A DNA stretch of 64,000 bases from Paracoccaceae bacterium (GCA_022448925.1 JAKVCP010000003.1:1-64000); one strand, 5' to 3'; positions 1 to 8,875 are shown, counted from the first letter of the stretch. The notes: generated from the sequence alone by a model not told the origin. Numbers and translations: made by a program.

Positions 1-416
1 GTCCTACCCATCCCAAAAACCCTGCCTAAACGGAAGGGTAAATGCGGGTTGATTGGGCATGGGTGAGCCCGGGTCATTCCCGGGGCGCCACGCTGACGTC
101 CGACATCGACCCGAAACCGGGTTACGCCTTGGAATGAAGAAAGCCAGATCCACGGTGATACATACCCCTTTGGTCAAGGGGTTCATCGGATTGGAAGCTT
201 GAACAAGTTGCTGTTGTGGGGACAATCGTGTGCCGCACCGTGCCCGATCAGGCGTGATGGCTTTGGGATGCAGGCCGTTGTCTTGCCGGGTTATCTCCCA
301 GGCCTTGAAACAGGGTCAAAGACGCTGGACGCCAGACAACCACCTTGCTTTCGGATTTGATAGGCCTGACCAAAAATGACAGTCGGGTCACCGGGTGTAA
401 CCCGCGCGGCCCGCGG
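1..416. other. No supported gene
   Basis: This stretch lies downstream of the RutR-type gene, which reads leftward and ends at 417. I see no reading frame with a recognisable product. It contains short dyads, for example a CCCGGG-containing one near 68-97, but none has a convincing T-tract, so I do not call a terminator. Confidence 0.5.
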
Positions 417-1043
417 CTAGGGTGTGGGTTGAGTCAAAAGCGTGCGGAACATGCCGGTAACATGCGCCTTTGCGCGTTCCCAACTGGCGTCATCGTCCGA
501 CGCCAAAATGTGCACCTGCGCCTCGAAGTCGGCATAGTGCTGGGTCATGGCCCAAATCGACATGACCAGATGCTCGGGATCCAGCACAGGCAGGTGCCCG
601 GCATCGATCCACCCCTGAATTACAGCGCATTTCTGCATGAAAAGTGGCTTGAGATCGCTTTCCAGATGCGGCTTGATCCTTGGGGCTCCCTGAATGATTT
701 CATTGGCGAACAACCGGCTTTGACGTGGAAATTCCCGGCTCATCTCCATTTTGCGCGTCACGTAGTTGAGGATCTCTGTCACGGGGTCCCCGTTGGCGTC
801 CATGGCGTGTAGCGGCGCCAACCATTCGGTCATGAGGGCATTCAAAAGAGCGACGTGGATCGCTTCTTTGCCTTCGAAATAATACAGGATATTGGGCTTT
901 GACATGCCTGAGGCCGCCGCGATCTGATCCAGTGTTGCGCCCCGGTACCCGTGCTGCGAAAACACATCGAGAGCGGCATCCAGAATGCGATGTCTGTTGC
1001 GTTGCTGGATGCGGCTCATCTTGCGTGTTTCGGGGTCTGGCAT
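417..1043 (-). CDS. rutR: RutR-like TetR family repressor
   Basis: This TetR family repressor of about 208 residues closely follows E. coli RutR, the uracil/thymine-responsive regulator of pyrimidine use. The N-terminal helix-turn-helix ends in ILYYFEGKEAIHVALL, matching the LLYYF..KEA signature, and the C-terminal ligand domain has SRLFANEIIQGAP and IWAMTQHYADFEAQV, both typical of RutR. The frame is open further upstream, but I prefer the ATG at 1043 because the product then begins just before the DNA-binding domain. It is divergent from the pyrimidine catabolism genes, and a RutR-type palindrome lies between them, so it probably represses them and itself until a pyrimidine binds. The family call is firm; the ligand is inferred. 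Confidence 0.88.
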   Translation of the reverse strand: MPDPETRKMSRIQQRNRHRILDAALDVFSQHGYRGATLDQIAAASGMSKPNILYYFEGKEAIHVALLNALMTEWLAPLHAMDANGDPVTEILNYVTRKMEMSREFPRQSRLFANEIIQGAPRIKPHLESDLKPLFMQKCAVIQGWIDAGHLPVLDPEHLVMSIWAMTQHYADFEAQVHILASDDDASWERAKAHVTGMFRTLLTQPTP

Positions 1044-1146
1044 GGACGTCGATCTCCGTTGCGCAGCTCTTGTGCAATGCGCGTCAATCAGGCGCAAAGT
1101 TTTGAGGTCGGTTCTTGACAGCTGTGTCTCTCGTTGCAATCGTGTC

Positions 1147-1162
1147 TTTACCAAATGGTAAA
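1147..1162. promoter_or_regulatory. Probable RutR operator palindrome
   Basis: The sequence TTTACCA-AA-TGGTAAA is a perfect inverted repeat with a two-base centre in the divergent rutR-amidohydrolase intergenic region. It closely resembles the known RutR operator form TTGACCANNTGGTCAA. Its position suits repression of both divergent genes. Binding is inferred from similarity only. Confidence 0.65.
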
Positions 1163-1223
1163 AAACGTGCGGTTGCAATGACTATTGTCGATATATGCGC
1201 CGCAGACACGACAGGGTGATAAC

Positions 1224-2474
1224 ATGGCGGCACCAGGGGAAAACCTGCGCATCAACGGGGACCGGCTGTGGGACAGCCTCATGGAGATGTCCAAGATTGG
1301 TCCGGGCGTGGCTGGCGGCAACAATCGGCAGACGCTGACCGACGAAGACGCCGAGGGCCGCGAGGTGTTCAAAAGCTGGTGCGAAGCGGCCGGCTGCACG
1401 ATGGGGCTTGATGAAATGGGCAATATGTTCGCCCTTCGGCCCGGCACCGATCCAGAGGCTTTGCCGGTTTATGTCGGATCTCATCTCGACACGCAGCCCA
1501 CAGGGGGCAAATATGACGGTGTTCTGGGCGTGCTTGGCGGGCTTGAGGTGATCCGCACGCTGAACGATCTGGGGATCAAGACCCGGCATCCGATTGTTGT
1601 GACGAACTGGACCAACGAAGAGGGCACCCGCTTTGCACCGGCCATGCTTGCTTCGGGTGTCTTTGTCGGGCGTCACACGCAGGATTGGGCCTATGATCGC
1701 GTTGATGCCGAGGGCAAACGCTTTGGCGACGAGCTTGAGCGCATTGGCTGGAAAGGTGAGGAAAAGGTCGGCGACCGCAAGATGCATGCCTTTTTCGAAC
1801 TGCACATTGAACAGGGGCCGATACTTGAAGCCGAAGGCAAGGACATTGGTGTGGTGACACACGGTCAGGGTCTGCGCTGGATCGAGTGCACGGTCACCGG
1901 CAAGGAAAGTCACACCGGGTCGACGCCGATGCACATGCGCAAGAACGCCGGGCGCGGTCTTGCTTTGATCACTGAGCTGGTCCACGAGATCGCGATGAAA
2001 AACCAGCCAAACGCCGTGGGCGCCATTGGCCATGTCGATGTCTACCCGAATTCCCGCAACATCATACCGGGCAAAGTGGTGTTTACCATTGATTTCAGAA
2101 CGCCAGATCTGGAAAAACTGAACGGTATGGTTGACGAATTGATGGCACGGGCTCCTGCGCTTTGTGCGGATCTTGAAGTCAGCTTTGAGGCTGAGATAGT
2201 CGGCCAGTTCAATCCGCCGGCGTTTGATGAGAGCTGCGTTGCAGCGGTGCGTGATGCCGCAGAGCGCTTGGGATATAGTCATATGGATATCGTGTCGGGT
2301 GCAGGTCATGATGCCTGCTGGATCAATGATGTGGCGCCGACGGCGATGATCATGTGCCCCTGCGTCGATGGTCTGAGCCATAACGAAGCGGAAGAGATCT
2401 CTAAGGACTGGTCAACAGCCGGTGCTGACGTCTTGTTCCATGCGGTTGTCGAAACGGCGGGGATTGTCGAGTGA
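1224..2474 (+). CDS. N-carbamoyl-beta-alanine amidohydrolase (M20 family)
   Basis: This Zn-dependent hydrolase of 416 residues belongs to the M20 carbamoylase/hydantoinase group. It probably hydrolyses N-carbamoyl-beta-alanine to beta-alanine, CO2 and ammonia, the last step of reductive pyrimidine breakdown. The metal site is visible as GSHLDTQPTGGKYDG (His and Asp), TNEEGTRFAPAM (Glu) and a C-terminal SGAGHDACW; LHIEQGPILE is also typical. I chose the ATG at 1224 over an earlier one at 1185 because AGGGTGA sits just upstream and the length then matches the family. Dihydropyrimidinase, the preceding enzyme of the pathway, is encoded downstream. An L-amino-acid N-carbamoylase cannot be excluded from sequence alone. 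Confidence 0.88.
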   Translation: MAAPGENLRINGDRLWDSLMEMSKIGPGVAGGNNRQTLTDEDAEGREVFKSWCEAAGCTMGLDEMGNMFALRPGTDPEALPVYVGSHLDTQPTGGKYDGVLGVLGGLEVIRTLNDLGIKTRHPIVVTNWTNEEGTRFAPAMLASGVFVGRHTQDWAYDRVDAEGKRFGDELERIGWKGEEKVGDRKMHAFFELHIEQGPILEAEGKDIGVVTHGQGLRWIECTVTGKESHTGSTPMHMRKNAGRGLALITELVHEIAMKNQPNAVGAIGHVDVYPNSRNIIPGKVVFTIDFRTPDLEKLNGMVDELMARAPALCADLEVSFEAEIVGQFNPPAFDESCVAAVRDAAERLGYSHMDIVSGAGHDACWINDVAPTAMIMCPCVDGLSHNEAEEISKDWSTAGADVLFHAVVETAGIVE

Positions 2475-2558
2475 CAGCCGGGGAAGTCGTGGCAAGACTC
2501 GACACACAGAGTGCCAAGACGCTCTGTTCAATGAAGCTTGCTTCCGGAGACAGATGCC

Positions 2559-2801
2559 ATGTTTTGCAAAGACCTGTTGTTTTCGGGGTTCGCCATGGGG
2601 GCGATGGTGCTGGTCGGCGGCTGCATGGATGCCGGATCGGTGTCCGTCAGCGCTACGCGCCAGGCACCGATGCCTCAACCGCTGTCGAGCGTTGGCCGCG
2701 GCGGGTTTTACCAGGATGCAAACGGGTGTTTTGCGGTCGAGGACCCGAATGGGAACCTCAGACAGTGGACAGCGTCCAGCGGCAACCCGGTCTGCGAATA
2801 A
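2559..2801 (+). CDS. Small lipoprotein
   Basis: This 80-residue protein starts with a hydrophobic signal (MFCKDLLFSGFAMGAMVL) ending in a lipobox, VGGC, so it is probably lipid-anchored at the inner or outer membrane. The mature part is about 58 residues, rich in Gly, Ser and Pro, with a second Cys near the C-terminus. GGAG lies eight bases before the chosen ATG, which favours it over an in-frame ATG seven codons earlier. It sits between the two pyrimidine catabolism enzymes on the same strand, 84 bp after the first and 37 bp before the second. I do not recognise a family and assign no function. Confidence 0.65.
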   Translation: MFCKDLLFSGFAMGAMVLVGGCMDAGSVSVSATRQAPMPQPLSSVGRGGFYQDANGCFAVEDPNGNLRQWTASSGNPVCE

Positions 2802-2838
2802 CAAGGTCGAATACAGGCCACACAGGGAGATGTGAACC

Positions 2839-4299
2839 ATGACCAAGGTCATCAAGGGCGGCACGATTGTAACTGCCGATCGCCAGTATGTGGCGGATAT
2901 TCTGATCGAGGGTGAAACGATCAAGGAAATTGGTCCGGATCTGAAAGGCGATGAATATGTCGACGCCGAGGGGGCCTATGTGATCCCAGGCGGGATCGAC
3001 CCGCATACACATCTTGAGATGCCATTTATGGGCACCACAGCGGCTGAAACCTTCGAGTCGGGCACATGGGCCGCCGCCGCAGGCGGCACCACCATGTTGA
3101 TCGACTTCTGTCTGCCGGGTGCTGACGGCTCTATCAAGAACGCCATCGAGGAATGGCACCGCAAGTCCGCGCCGCAAATCTGCTCTGACATCGGCTATCA
3201 CATGGCGATCACCGGCTGGAACGAAAACATTTTTGCCGAGATGGAAGACGCGGTGAAGATGGGCGTCAACAGCTTCAAGCACTTCATGGCCTATAAGGGC
3301 GCGCTGATGGTCGAAGACGACGAGATGTTCGCCTCGTTCGCGCGCTGCAAGGAACTGGGCGCCCTGCCCATGGTGCACGCCGAAAACGGCGATGTGGTTG
3401 ACCTTTTGCAGAAGGAAATGCTTGCCAAAGGCATCACCGGCCCCGAAGGCCACGCCTATTCGCGCCCGCCCGAGGTCGAAGGCGAAGCCGCGAACCGTGC
3501 GATCATGATCGCCGATGCCGTGGGCACGCCGCTGTACATCGTGCACGTCAGCTGCGAACAGGCGCACGAGGCCATCCGCCGCGCCCGTCAGAAAGGCCAC
3601 CGCGTCTACGGCGAGCCTCTGGCGCAGTTCCTGTGCCTCGACGAAAGCGACTATTTTGAGAAGGACTGGGATTATGCCGCCCAACGCGTGATGTCGCCGC
3701 CTTTCCGCGGCAAGGAACATCAGGACGGGCTGTGGGCCGGTCTGGCCTCGGGCTCGCTGCAGGTGGTTGCAACCGACCACGCGGCGTTCACAACCGAGCA
3801 AAAGCGCATGGGGCGTGACAATTTCTGCATGATCCCGAACGGGACCGGTGGCCTCGAAGAACGCCTCGCCGTGCTCTGGTCGCTGGGGGTCGACACCGGC
3901 CGCCTGACGCCCGAGGAATTCGTCGCCGTGACCTCGACCAACATCGCCAAGATCCTGAACATCTACCCGCGCAAAGGCGCGCTGGTGCCCGGGGCGGATG
4001 CCGATATCGTGGTCTGGGATCCGAAACTGTCGAAAACACTGTCTGCCTCCAGCCAAAAGTCAGTGCTTGATTATTCTGTGTGGGAAGGCATGGAGGTCAG
4101 CGCTCAGCCGCGGTTTACGCTGTCCCGAGGTGACGTGATTTGGGCCTGGGGGCAGAACTCGCAACCCCAGCCTGGCCGAGGCAAATTTGTGCCTCGACCG
4201 GCCTTCAGTTCGGCGGCCACAGCCTTGTCGAAATGGAAGGACCTGAATTCGCCCCGCAAGGTCGAGCGTGATCCACTGAACATCCCGGCAGGCATCTAG
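2839..4299 (+). CDS. hydA: Dihydropyrimidinase / D-hydantoinase
   Basis: This 486-residue cyclic amidohydrolase probably opens dihydrouracil and dihydrothymine to N-carbamoyl-beta-amino acids, feeding the amidohydrolase encoded just upstream. The dinuclear metal site is visible: HTHLEMP early in the barrel, the carbamylated lysine region SFKHFMAYKG, HAENGD, IVHVS and ATDHAAF. Length is normal for the family. AGGGAG precedes the ATG. Linkage to a RutR-type regulator supports a pyrimidine rather than a general hydantoin substrate. Dihydropyrimidine dehydrogenase (PreTA) is not present in this window and may lie to the left. Confidence 0.93.
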   Translation: MTKVIKGGTIVTADRQYVADILIEGETIKEIGPDLKGDEYVDAEGAYVIPGGIDPHTHLEMPFMGTTAAETFESGTWAAAAGGTTMLIDFCLPGADGSIKNAIEEWHRKSAPQICSDIGYHMAITGWNENIFAEMEDAVKMGVNSFKHFMAYKGALMVEDDEMFASFARCKELGALPMVHAENGDVVDLLQKEMLAKGITGPEGHAYSRPPEVEGEAANRAIMIADAVGTPLYIVHVSCEQAHEAIRRARQKGHRVYGEPLAQFLCLDESDYFEKDWDYAAQRVMSPPFRGKEHQDGLWAGLASGSLQVVATDHAAFTTEQKRMGRDNFCMIPNGTGGLEERLAVLWSLGVDTGRLTPEEFVAVTSTNIAKILNIYPRKGALVPGADADIVVWDPKLSKTLSASSQKSVLDYSVWEGMEVSAQPRFTLSRGDVIWAWGQNSQPQPGRGKFVPRPAFSSAATALSKWKDLNSPRKVERDPLNIPAGI

Positions 4300-4752
4300 G
4301 CAAAAATTCGCAAGCCAAATGCCAGCCGCCGATCTGTATATCAAAGCCACAGAGCTGTGCCTGTCCCGTCGTTATATCGTTGGGCAAGCCACGGTGCTGG
4401 TGGTTTGTTGTGTCCTTGCAGGGATGGTGGTTGCAGGGTTGCTTCAAATGAACACTGTTGTTTCGCATGCATCGGCACATATTTGGCTGTTCGCTGCCGC
4501 AGCCGTGGCTTTTTGTCATCTGCGCGCTGCAGCCATGCGCTGGGGCTTATTGAACGGGCGCTCAGTCGCGACCTTGGCTTTCAGGGCCACTGACCGATGT
4601 TCCGAATTGGCTGCCCGGTGCATCAAAGCGACGCGGTTGCGGTGTTCAGCCGGTGACTTTTGCAAGAATTTTGCTGCACCCTCTGTTGCTGGCGTTGCGA
4701 TCGGCCGGACACATTCACCTATCAAACGACGATTTTCTGGAACACACACACG
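4300..4752 (+). other. Gap with one doubtful membrane-like frame
   Basis: About 450 bp between hydA and the ABC ATPase. A frame from 4319 encodes two hydrophobic stretches in its first 60 residues but ends in low-complexity Arg/Cys-rich sequence, has no good ribosome binding site and matches nothing I know. It may be a remnant or chance. I see no terminator. Confidence 0.3.
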
Positions 4753-5577
4753 ATGCTAACGACTGATGAAATCGACGACGTCACGGAACGTGATCCTTCT
4801 CCGGATGTTGTGATAGCCGCCGATGGTCTGTCTCTGACATTTCAGACCAATGATGGTGAAGTGCATGCGCTGAAAGATGTGTCGCTATCGATCGAGAGAG
4901 GTGATTTCGTCAGCTTCATCGGCCCCTCGGGCTGCGGCAAGACCACCTTTCTGCGCGTGTTGGCTGATCTTGAAAAGCCCACGGGCGGCGCGATCACCGT
5001 TAACGGCGTCAGCCCAGAAGAGGCCCGCAAGTCGCGCGCCTACGGATATGTGTTTCAGGCGGCAGGTCTCTACCCCTGGCGGACCATCGCGGGCAACGTG
5101 CGCCTTCCGCTTGAGATCATGGGATACTCCAAATCCGAGATGGCCGAACGGGTCTCCAAGGTCATGGAGTTGGTCGACCTGTCAGGCTTTGAGCAAAAGT
5201 TTCCGTGGCAGCTGTCGGGGGGGATGCAACAACGCGCATCGATTGCGCGGGCGCTGGCCTTTGATGCTGACATCCTGCTTATGGACGAACCATTTGGCGC
5301 GCTCGATGAAATTGTACGTGACCACCTGAATGAACAATTGCTCGCGCTTTGGGCTCGCACTGGCAAGACAATCGGCTTTGTTACCCATTCCATCCCCGAA
5401 GCGGTTTATCTATCGACCAAGATTGTCGTCATGTCTCCGCGCCCTGGGCGGATCACGGATGTGATCGACAGTTCCCTGCCGAAAGAGCGCCCCCTTGGCA
5501 TCCGCGACACACCGGAATTCCTCGAAATCGCCCACCGTGTACGCGATGGACTACGCGCGGGGCATGCCTATGATTGA
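4753..5577 (+). CDS. ABC transporter ATP-binding protein (NitT/TauT type)
   Basis: This 274-residue ATPase powers the importer formed with the two permeases and the binding protein that follow. It has Walker A GPSGCGKTT, signature LSGGMQQR and Walker B ILLMDEPFGALDE, followed by the THSIPEAVYL switch region typical of the nitrate/taurine/thiamine-precursor group. The frame is open upstream, but the ATG at 4753 gives a normal family N-terminus. The ribosome binding site is weak. Because the cluster follows hydA, pyrimidine or a related base is a reasonable substrate, but riboflavin- or thiamine-precursor uptake uses similar parts. Confidence 0.85.
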   Translation: MLTTDEIDDVTERDPSPDVVIAADGLSLTFQTNDGEVHALKDVSLSIERGDFVSFIGPSGCGKTTFLRVLADLEKPTGGAITVNGVSPEEARKSRAYGYVFQAAGLYPWRTIAGNVRLPLEIMGYSKSEMAERVSKVMELVDLSGFEQKFPWQLSGGMQQRASIARALAFDADILLMDEPFGALDEIVRDHLNEQLLALWARTGKTIGFVTHSIPEAVYLSTKIVVMSPRPGRITDVIDSSLPKERPLGIRDTPEFLEIAHRVRDGLRAGHAYD

Positions 5578-5717
5578 GGTATCAACGGCCCAAGGGGATT
5601 TGGGCGCCCGCATCCCCTCGGGTCCGTCCCGCTTGTTTTCAAAGGCTGCGGGTCCCTTCACCTTTCACGGTCATCGGCTCTCCAGCCTGTACCGTGACTT
5701 CAAAAGATCTCATAATC

Positions 5718-5796
5718 CTTTCATCTTTCCTAAAATACTCATCACTCTGTCTTCTATGGCTTTCGAGGCTTTTGAGTATTTGAAGAAAGATGAAAG
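5718..5796. repeat. Inverted repeat of a roseobacter-type intergenic motif
   Basis: The left arm (5718-5740) and the right arm (5774-5796) are reverse complements at 21 of 23 positions. The right arm reads GAGTATTT...GAAAGATGAAAG. The 33 bp between them would form the loop. The element ends 15 bp before the first permease start. A single copy of the same motif occurs at 16074-16095. It may act as a transcript-stabilising or attenuating hairpin, or be a mobile palindromic element. Confidence 0.75.
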
Positions 5797-5811
5797 ACGT
5801 GCGGTGCACTT

Positions 5812-6747
5812 ATGAAGTTGTCCTTTTTTCCTGTCTTGGGCGTGCTTGGTGCGATTGTTGTGCTTTGGTATTTGGCAGTGGCGCCGATGAACATTCGAGT
5901 GGCGCTGGATGTTGCGGAGCGTGCCGGGGCTGAGGTTGTACCAAAAGGCTCCGTTGTACGGCGGGACGTCTCGGTCTGGCGTTTGATGGCACAAAATTCT
6001 GGGCATGTTGCGCAGGGTTATGCACTTGATCGGCCAAGGTTGCCTACGCCGCAGCAAGTTGGACAAGAGCTATGGAAGACCACGGGCAAGATGGTGCAGC
6101 GGGGGAGAACGTGGTCCAAGAGGTCATTGATTTATCATGGTTGGATCACCCTGCAATCGACCTTTTGGGGATTTTTGTTGGGCACCAGTGTAGGAATTCT
6201 GGGTGCAGTTTTGATCACTCATTTGCGTGTGATGGAATTGAGCCTGATGCCCTGGGCGATCATAAGCCAGACCATTCCGATTGTCGCATTGGCTCCTATG
6301 ATTATCGTGCTCAGCAGCCAGGTTGGGATCGAAGAGCGCGGGGTGCCAAAGGCGATCATATCGGCATATCTTTGCTACTTTCCTGTGCTTGTCGGTATGG
6401 TCAAAGGATTGCGGTCGCCAGCGCCTGCACAACTGGATCTGCTGAAAACATACAATGCCTCTCAGTTTCAAGTGTTCAGGCTTCTGAGGCTGCCTGCTTC
6501 GGTGCCTTACCTTTTCACAACCCTGAAAGTGGGCGTCGCAGCTGCGCTTGTTGGAACAATTGTTGGAGAGTTACCGACGGGGGCCATTTCGGGATTAGGC
6601 GCACGAATCCTGATTGGTGATCAGTTTGGAACGCCTTTGGCGATCTGGTCTGCATTGTTTGCGGCGGCAATCCTCGCAGGGGCTCTGGTCACATTGCTTG
6701 ATGTGGCGCAACGCCTTGTACAGCGACGGATGGGAGGGCGGACATGA
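5812..6747 (+). CDS. ABC transporter permease (NitT/TauT type)
   Basis: This 311-residue inner-membrane permease belongs to the BPD_transp_1 group. It starts with a membrane segment at about residues 5-25, then has an unusual stretch of about 85 hydrophilic residues before the permease core, which contains the coupling-helix region around DLLKTYNASQFQVFRLLRLP. The next permease overlaps its stop (ATGA), so the two are probably co-translated and form a heterodimer. The start lies directly after the inverted repeat at 5718-5796 and lacks a strong ribosome binding site. Substrate is inferred only from gene context. Confidence 0.82.
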   Translation: MKLSFFPVLGVLGAIVVLWYLAVAPMNIRVALDVAERAGAEVVPKGSVVRRDVSVWRLMAQNSGHVAQGYALDRPRLPTPQQVGQELWKTTGKMVQRGRTWSKRSLIYHGWITLQSTFWGFLLGTSVGILGAVLITHLRVMELSLMPWAIISQTIPIVALAPMIIVLSSQVGIEERGVPKAIISAYLCYFPVLVGMVKGLRSPAPAQLDLLKTYNASQFQVFRLLRLPASVPYLFTTLKVGVAAALVGTIVGELPTGAISGLGARILIGDQFGTPLAIWSALFAAAILAGALVTLLDVAQRLVQRRMGGRT

Positions 6748-7598
6748 TCTGGCTGGGCTTCGCCTTGATTTTCTGGTGTGCGGCGACGTTGGTCAATGTG
6801 CGGTTGGCTGGCTCTGCATACAACGACACGCGCTTGGTGCGCATCTTCGTGCCTCTGTTATTCGGGGCCACGCTGCTTGTGCTGTGGGAGGCATTGGTAC
6901 GCCACTTTGATGTGTCGCCGGTGATCTTGCCGCCGCCCTCTCTGGTCGCACGTACTTTTGTGAGCTCGACGGAAACGCTGTGGATCGACTTTCAGCAAAC
7001 CGTCGTCAAGGGAGCTTTGTCGGGATATGTGATCGGAATGGTTGCGGCCTTCCTAACTGCGATCGCCATTGATCGCAGCACGTTCCTGACACGGGGGCTT
7101 TTGCCGATTGGAAACTTTGTAGCAGCCCTTCCGATTGTGGGAATTGCGCCAATTCTTGTCAGCTGGTTTGGTTTTGACTGGCACTCCAAGGCCGCCGTCG
7201 TCGTTGTGATGGTCTTTTTCCCGATCCTTGTGAATTGCGTGCAAGGTTTGAAAGAAGCCGAGGCCATGCAACGTGACTTGATGCGGACATATGCGGCCAG
7301 TTATCTGCAAACTTTGTTTAAGCTGCGCTTGCCGGCAGCCATGCCCTTTGTATTCAATGGCCTCAAGATTGCGACCACATTGGCACTGATCGGCGCAATT
7401 GTGGCTGAGTACTTTGGCTCACCGACGCGTGGCATGGGGTTTCGCATCTCCACCGGGGTCGGCAGCTTGTCGATTGATCTCGTCTGGGCAGAGATCGCGG
7501 TGGCGGCACTTGTAGGGTCGGCGTTTTATGGCGCAGTGTCGCTGATGGAGCGATCGGTAACGTTTTGGCACCCCTCCCAGCGTGGAGGTCGATCATGA
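6744..7598 (+). CDS. ABC transporter permease (NitT/TauT type)
   Basis: This 284-residue permease is the partner of the preceding one; its ATG overlaps the upstream stop by four bases. It has about six hydrophobic segments and an EAA-type coupling region, RDLMRTYAASYLQTLFKLRLP. The C-terminal PTRGMGFRISTG is typical of nitrate/sulfonate/thiamine-precursor permeases. Together with the ATPase at 4753 and the periplasmic binding protein at 7889 it makes a complete importer. Confidence is high for permease and low for substrate. Confidence 0.85.
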   Translation: MIWLGFALIFWCAATLVNVRLAGSAYNDTRLVRIFVPLLFGATLLVLWEALVRHFDVSPVILPPPSLVARTFVSSTETLWIDFQQTVVKGALSGYVIGMVAAFLTAIAIDRSTFLTRGLLPIGNFVAALPIVGIAPILVSWFGFDWHSKAAVVVVMVFFPILVNCVQGLKEAEAMQRDLMRTYAASYLQTLFKLRLPAAMPFVFNGLKIATTLALIGAIVAEYFGSPTRGMGFRISTGVGSLSIDLVWAEIAVAALVGSAFYGAVSLMERSVTFWHPSQRGGRS

Positions 7599-7787
7599 GC
7601 GGTATCACGCAGGCTGTGGCTGGGCGTTTTGGGCTTTTGGTTGGGGGGGGGTGTGTTGGGCGTCATGCATTGTGGATTTGACATGCTGAATGGGCTTCGC
7701 GGGAAAGAGGCTTCGAAAATTTCCTTTCCCATCTGTGGCAGGCCTGTGCCACGCTATGACCGTGGAGGACAGCGATCAGCAGGGTAG
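7595..7787 (+). pseudogene. Possible short ORF broken at a nine-G tract
   Basis: An ATG overlaps the permease stop (ATGA, 7595) and opens a frame that passes through nine consecutive G residues near 7643-7651 and then stops after 28 codons. If one G were absent, the frame would run to a TAG at about 7785-7787 and give about 63 residues. This is either a broken gene, a slippage-prone site, or a chance frame in the 290 bp gap before the binding protein. Confidence 0.3.
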
Positions 7788-7888
7788 GCTGTATCGGCTT
7801 TAACCAGTATCCTGACCGGGAACCCGCCATTCGGCTTGATCGCGGCAGAGACATAAAAATAAACCAGACCAACAAGGAGTGTGTGAGA

Positions 7889-8875
7889 ATGAAACACCTG
7901 ACAAAACTCGCGGCTGGTGCCGCACTGAGCGCCTGGGCCGGCATTGCCGCTGCGGCGGATGATGTGACGTTGCAGCTTAAATGGGTCACGCAAGCGCAAT
8001 TTGCCGGGTATTACGTTGCGCTGGATCAGGGCTTTTATGAAGCTGAGGATCTCAATGTAACGATCAAACCCGGTGGTCCGGACATCGCGCCAACGCAGGT
8101 GCTGGCCGGCGGCGGTGCAGACGTAACGGTTGAGTGGATGCCAGCAGCGCTTGCCGCCCGTGAAAAGGGCCTTGCGATGGTAAACATCGCGCAACCGTTC
8201 AAGAGTTCAGGCATGATGCTGACATGTCGCAAAGACGCGGGTGTGGCGACCACCGATGATTTCGCCGGAAAAACGCTGGGCGTCTGGTTCTTTGGAAATG
8301 AGTTCCCATTCCTGAGCTGGATGAGTCAACTGGGTCTTGGCACCGATGGCGGGGATGGCGTGACAGTCTTGAAGCAGGGATTCAACGTCGACCCAATCCT
8401 GCAAGGCCAGGCGGCCTGTGTTTCGACCATGGCCTACAACGAATACTGGCAGGTGATCGACGCGGGTCTGACTCCCGACGATCTGGTGGTGTTCAAGTAT
8501 GAAGACCAAGGCGTCGCAACGCTTGAGGATGGTCTTTATGCTTTGGAAGAGAACCTCGCTGATCCGGCGTTTGCCGACAAGATGGTGCGTTTCGTCCGAG
8601 CTTCGATGAAGGGCTGGAAATGGGCCGAAGAGAACCCCGAAGATGCGGCAATGATCGTGTTGGATTTCGATGAAACGGGCGCACAGACAGAAAAGCACCA
8701 GGTTCGTATGATGGGCGAGATCGCCAAGCTGACAGCTGGCAGCAATGGGGCTTTGGATCCCGCTGACTATGAACGCACAGTCAACTCGCTGTTGTCGGGC
8801 GGATCGGATCCTGTGATTACCAAGGCGCCTGAGGGGGCCTGGACCCATGCGATCACTGACCTGGCACTGAACTGA
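7889..8875 (+). CDS. THI5/NMT1-type ABC substrate-binding protein
   Basis: This 328-residue periplasmic binding protein carries a signal peptide (about residues 1-22, cleaving after AAA) and the THI5/NMT1 hallmark LKWVTQAQFAGYYVALDQGF, seen in proteins that bind pyrimidine and riboflavin-type ligands. I chose the ATG at 7889, not the in-frame GTG at 7883, because AAGGAG at 7874-7879 is nine bases from the ATG. It follows the ATPase and two permeases and is closed by a strong terminator, so the importer operon ends here. A pyrimidine or a pyrimidine-like ligand is my inference from the hydA and rutR neighbourhood. Confidence 0.85.
   Translation: MKHLTKLAAGAALSAWAGIAAAADDVTLQLKWVTQAQFAGYYVALDQGFYEAEDLNVTIKPGGPDIAPTQVLAGGGADVTVEWMPAALAAREKGLAMVNIAQPFKSSGMMLTCRKDAGVATTDDFAGKTLGVWFFGNEFPFLSWMSQLGLGTDGGDGVTVLKQGFNVDPILQGQAACVSTMAYNEYWQVIDAGLTPDDLVVFKYEDQGVATLEDGLYALEENLADPAFADKMVRFVRASMKGWKWAEENPEDAAMIVLDFDETGAQTEKHQVRMMGEIAKLTAGSNGALDPADYERTVNSLLSGGSDPVITKAPEGAWTHAITDLALN

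Noticed and set aside
1182-2381. A 399-codon minus-strand frame opposite the amidohydrolase
   Set aside because: Shadow of the M20 hydrolase, whose metal-binding motifs are clear on the plus strand.
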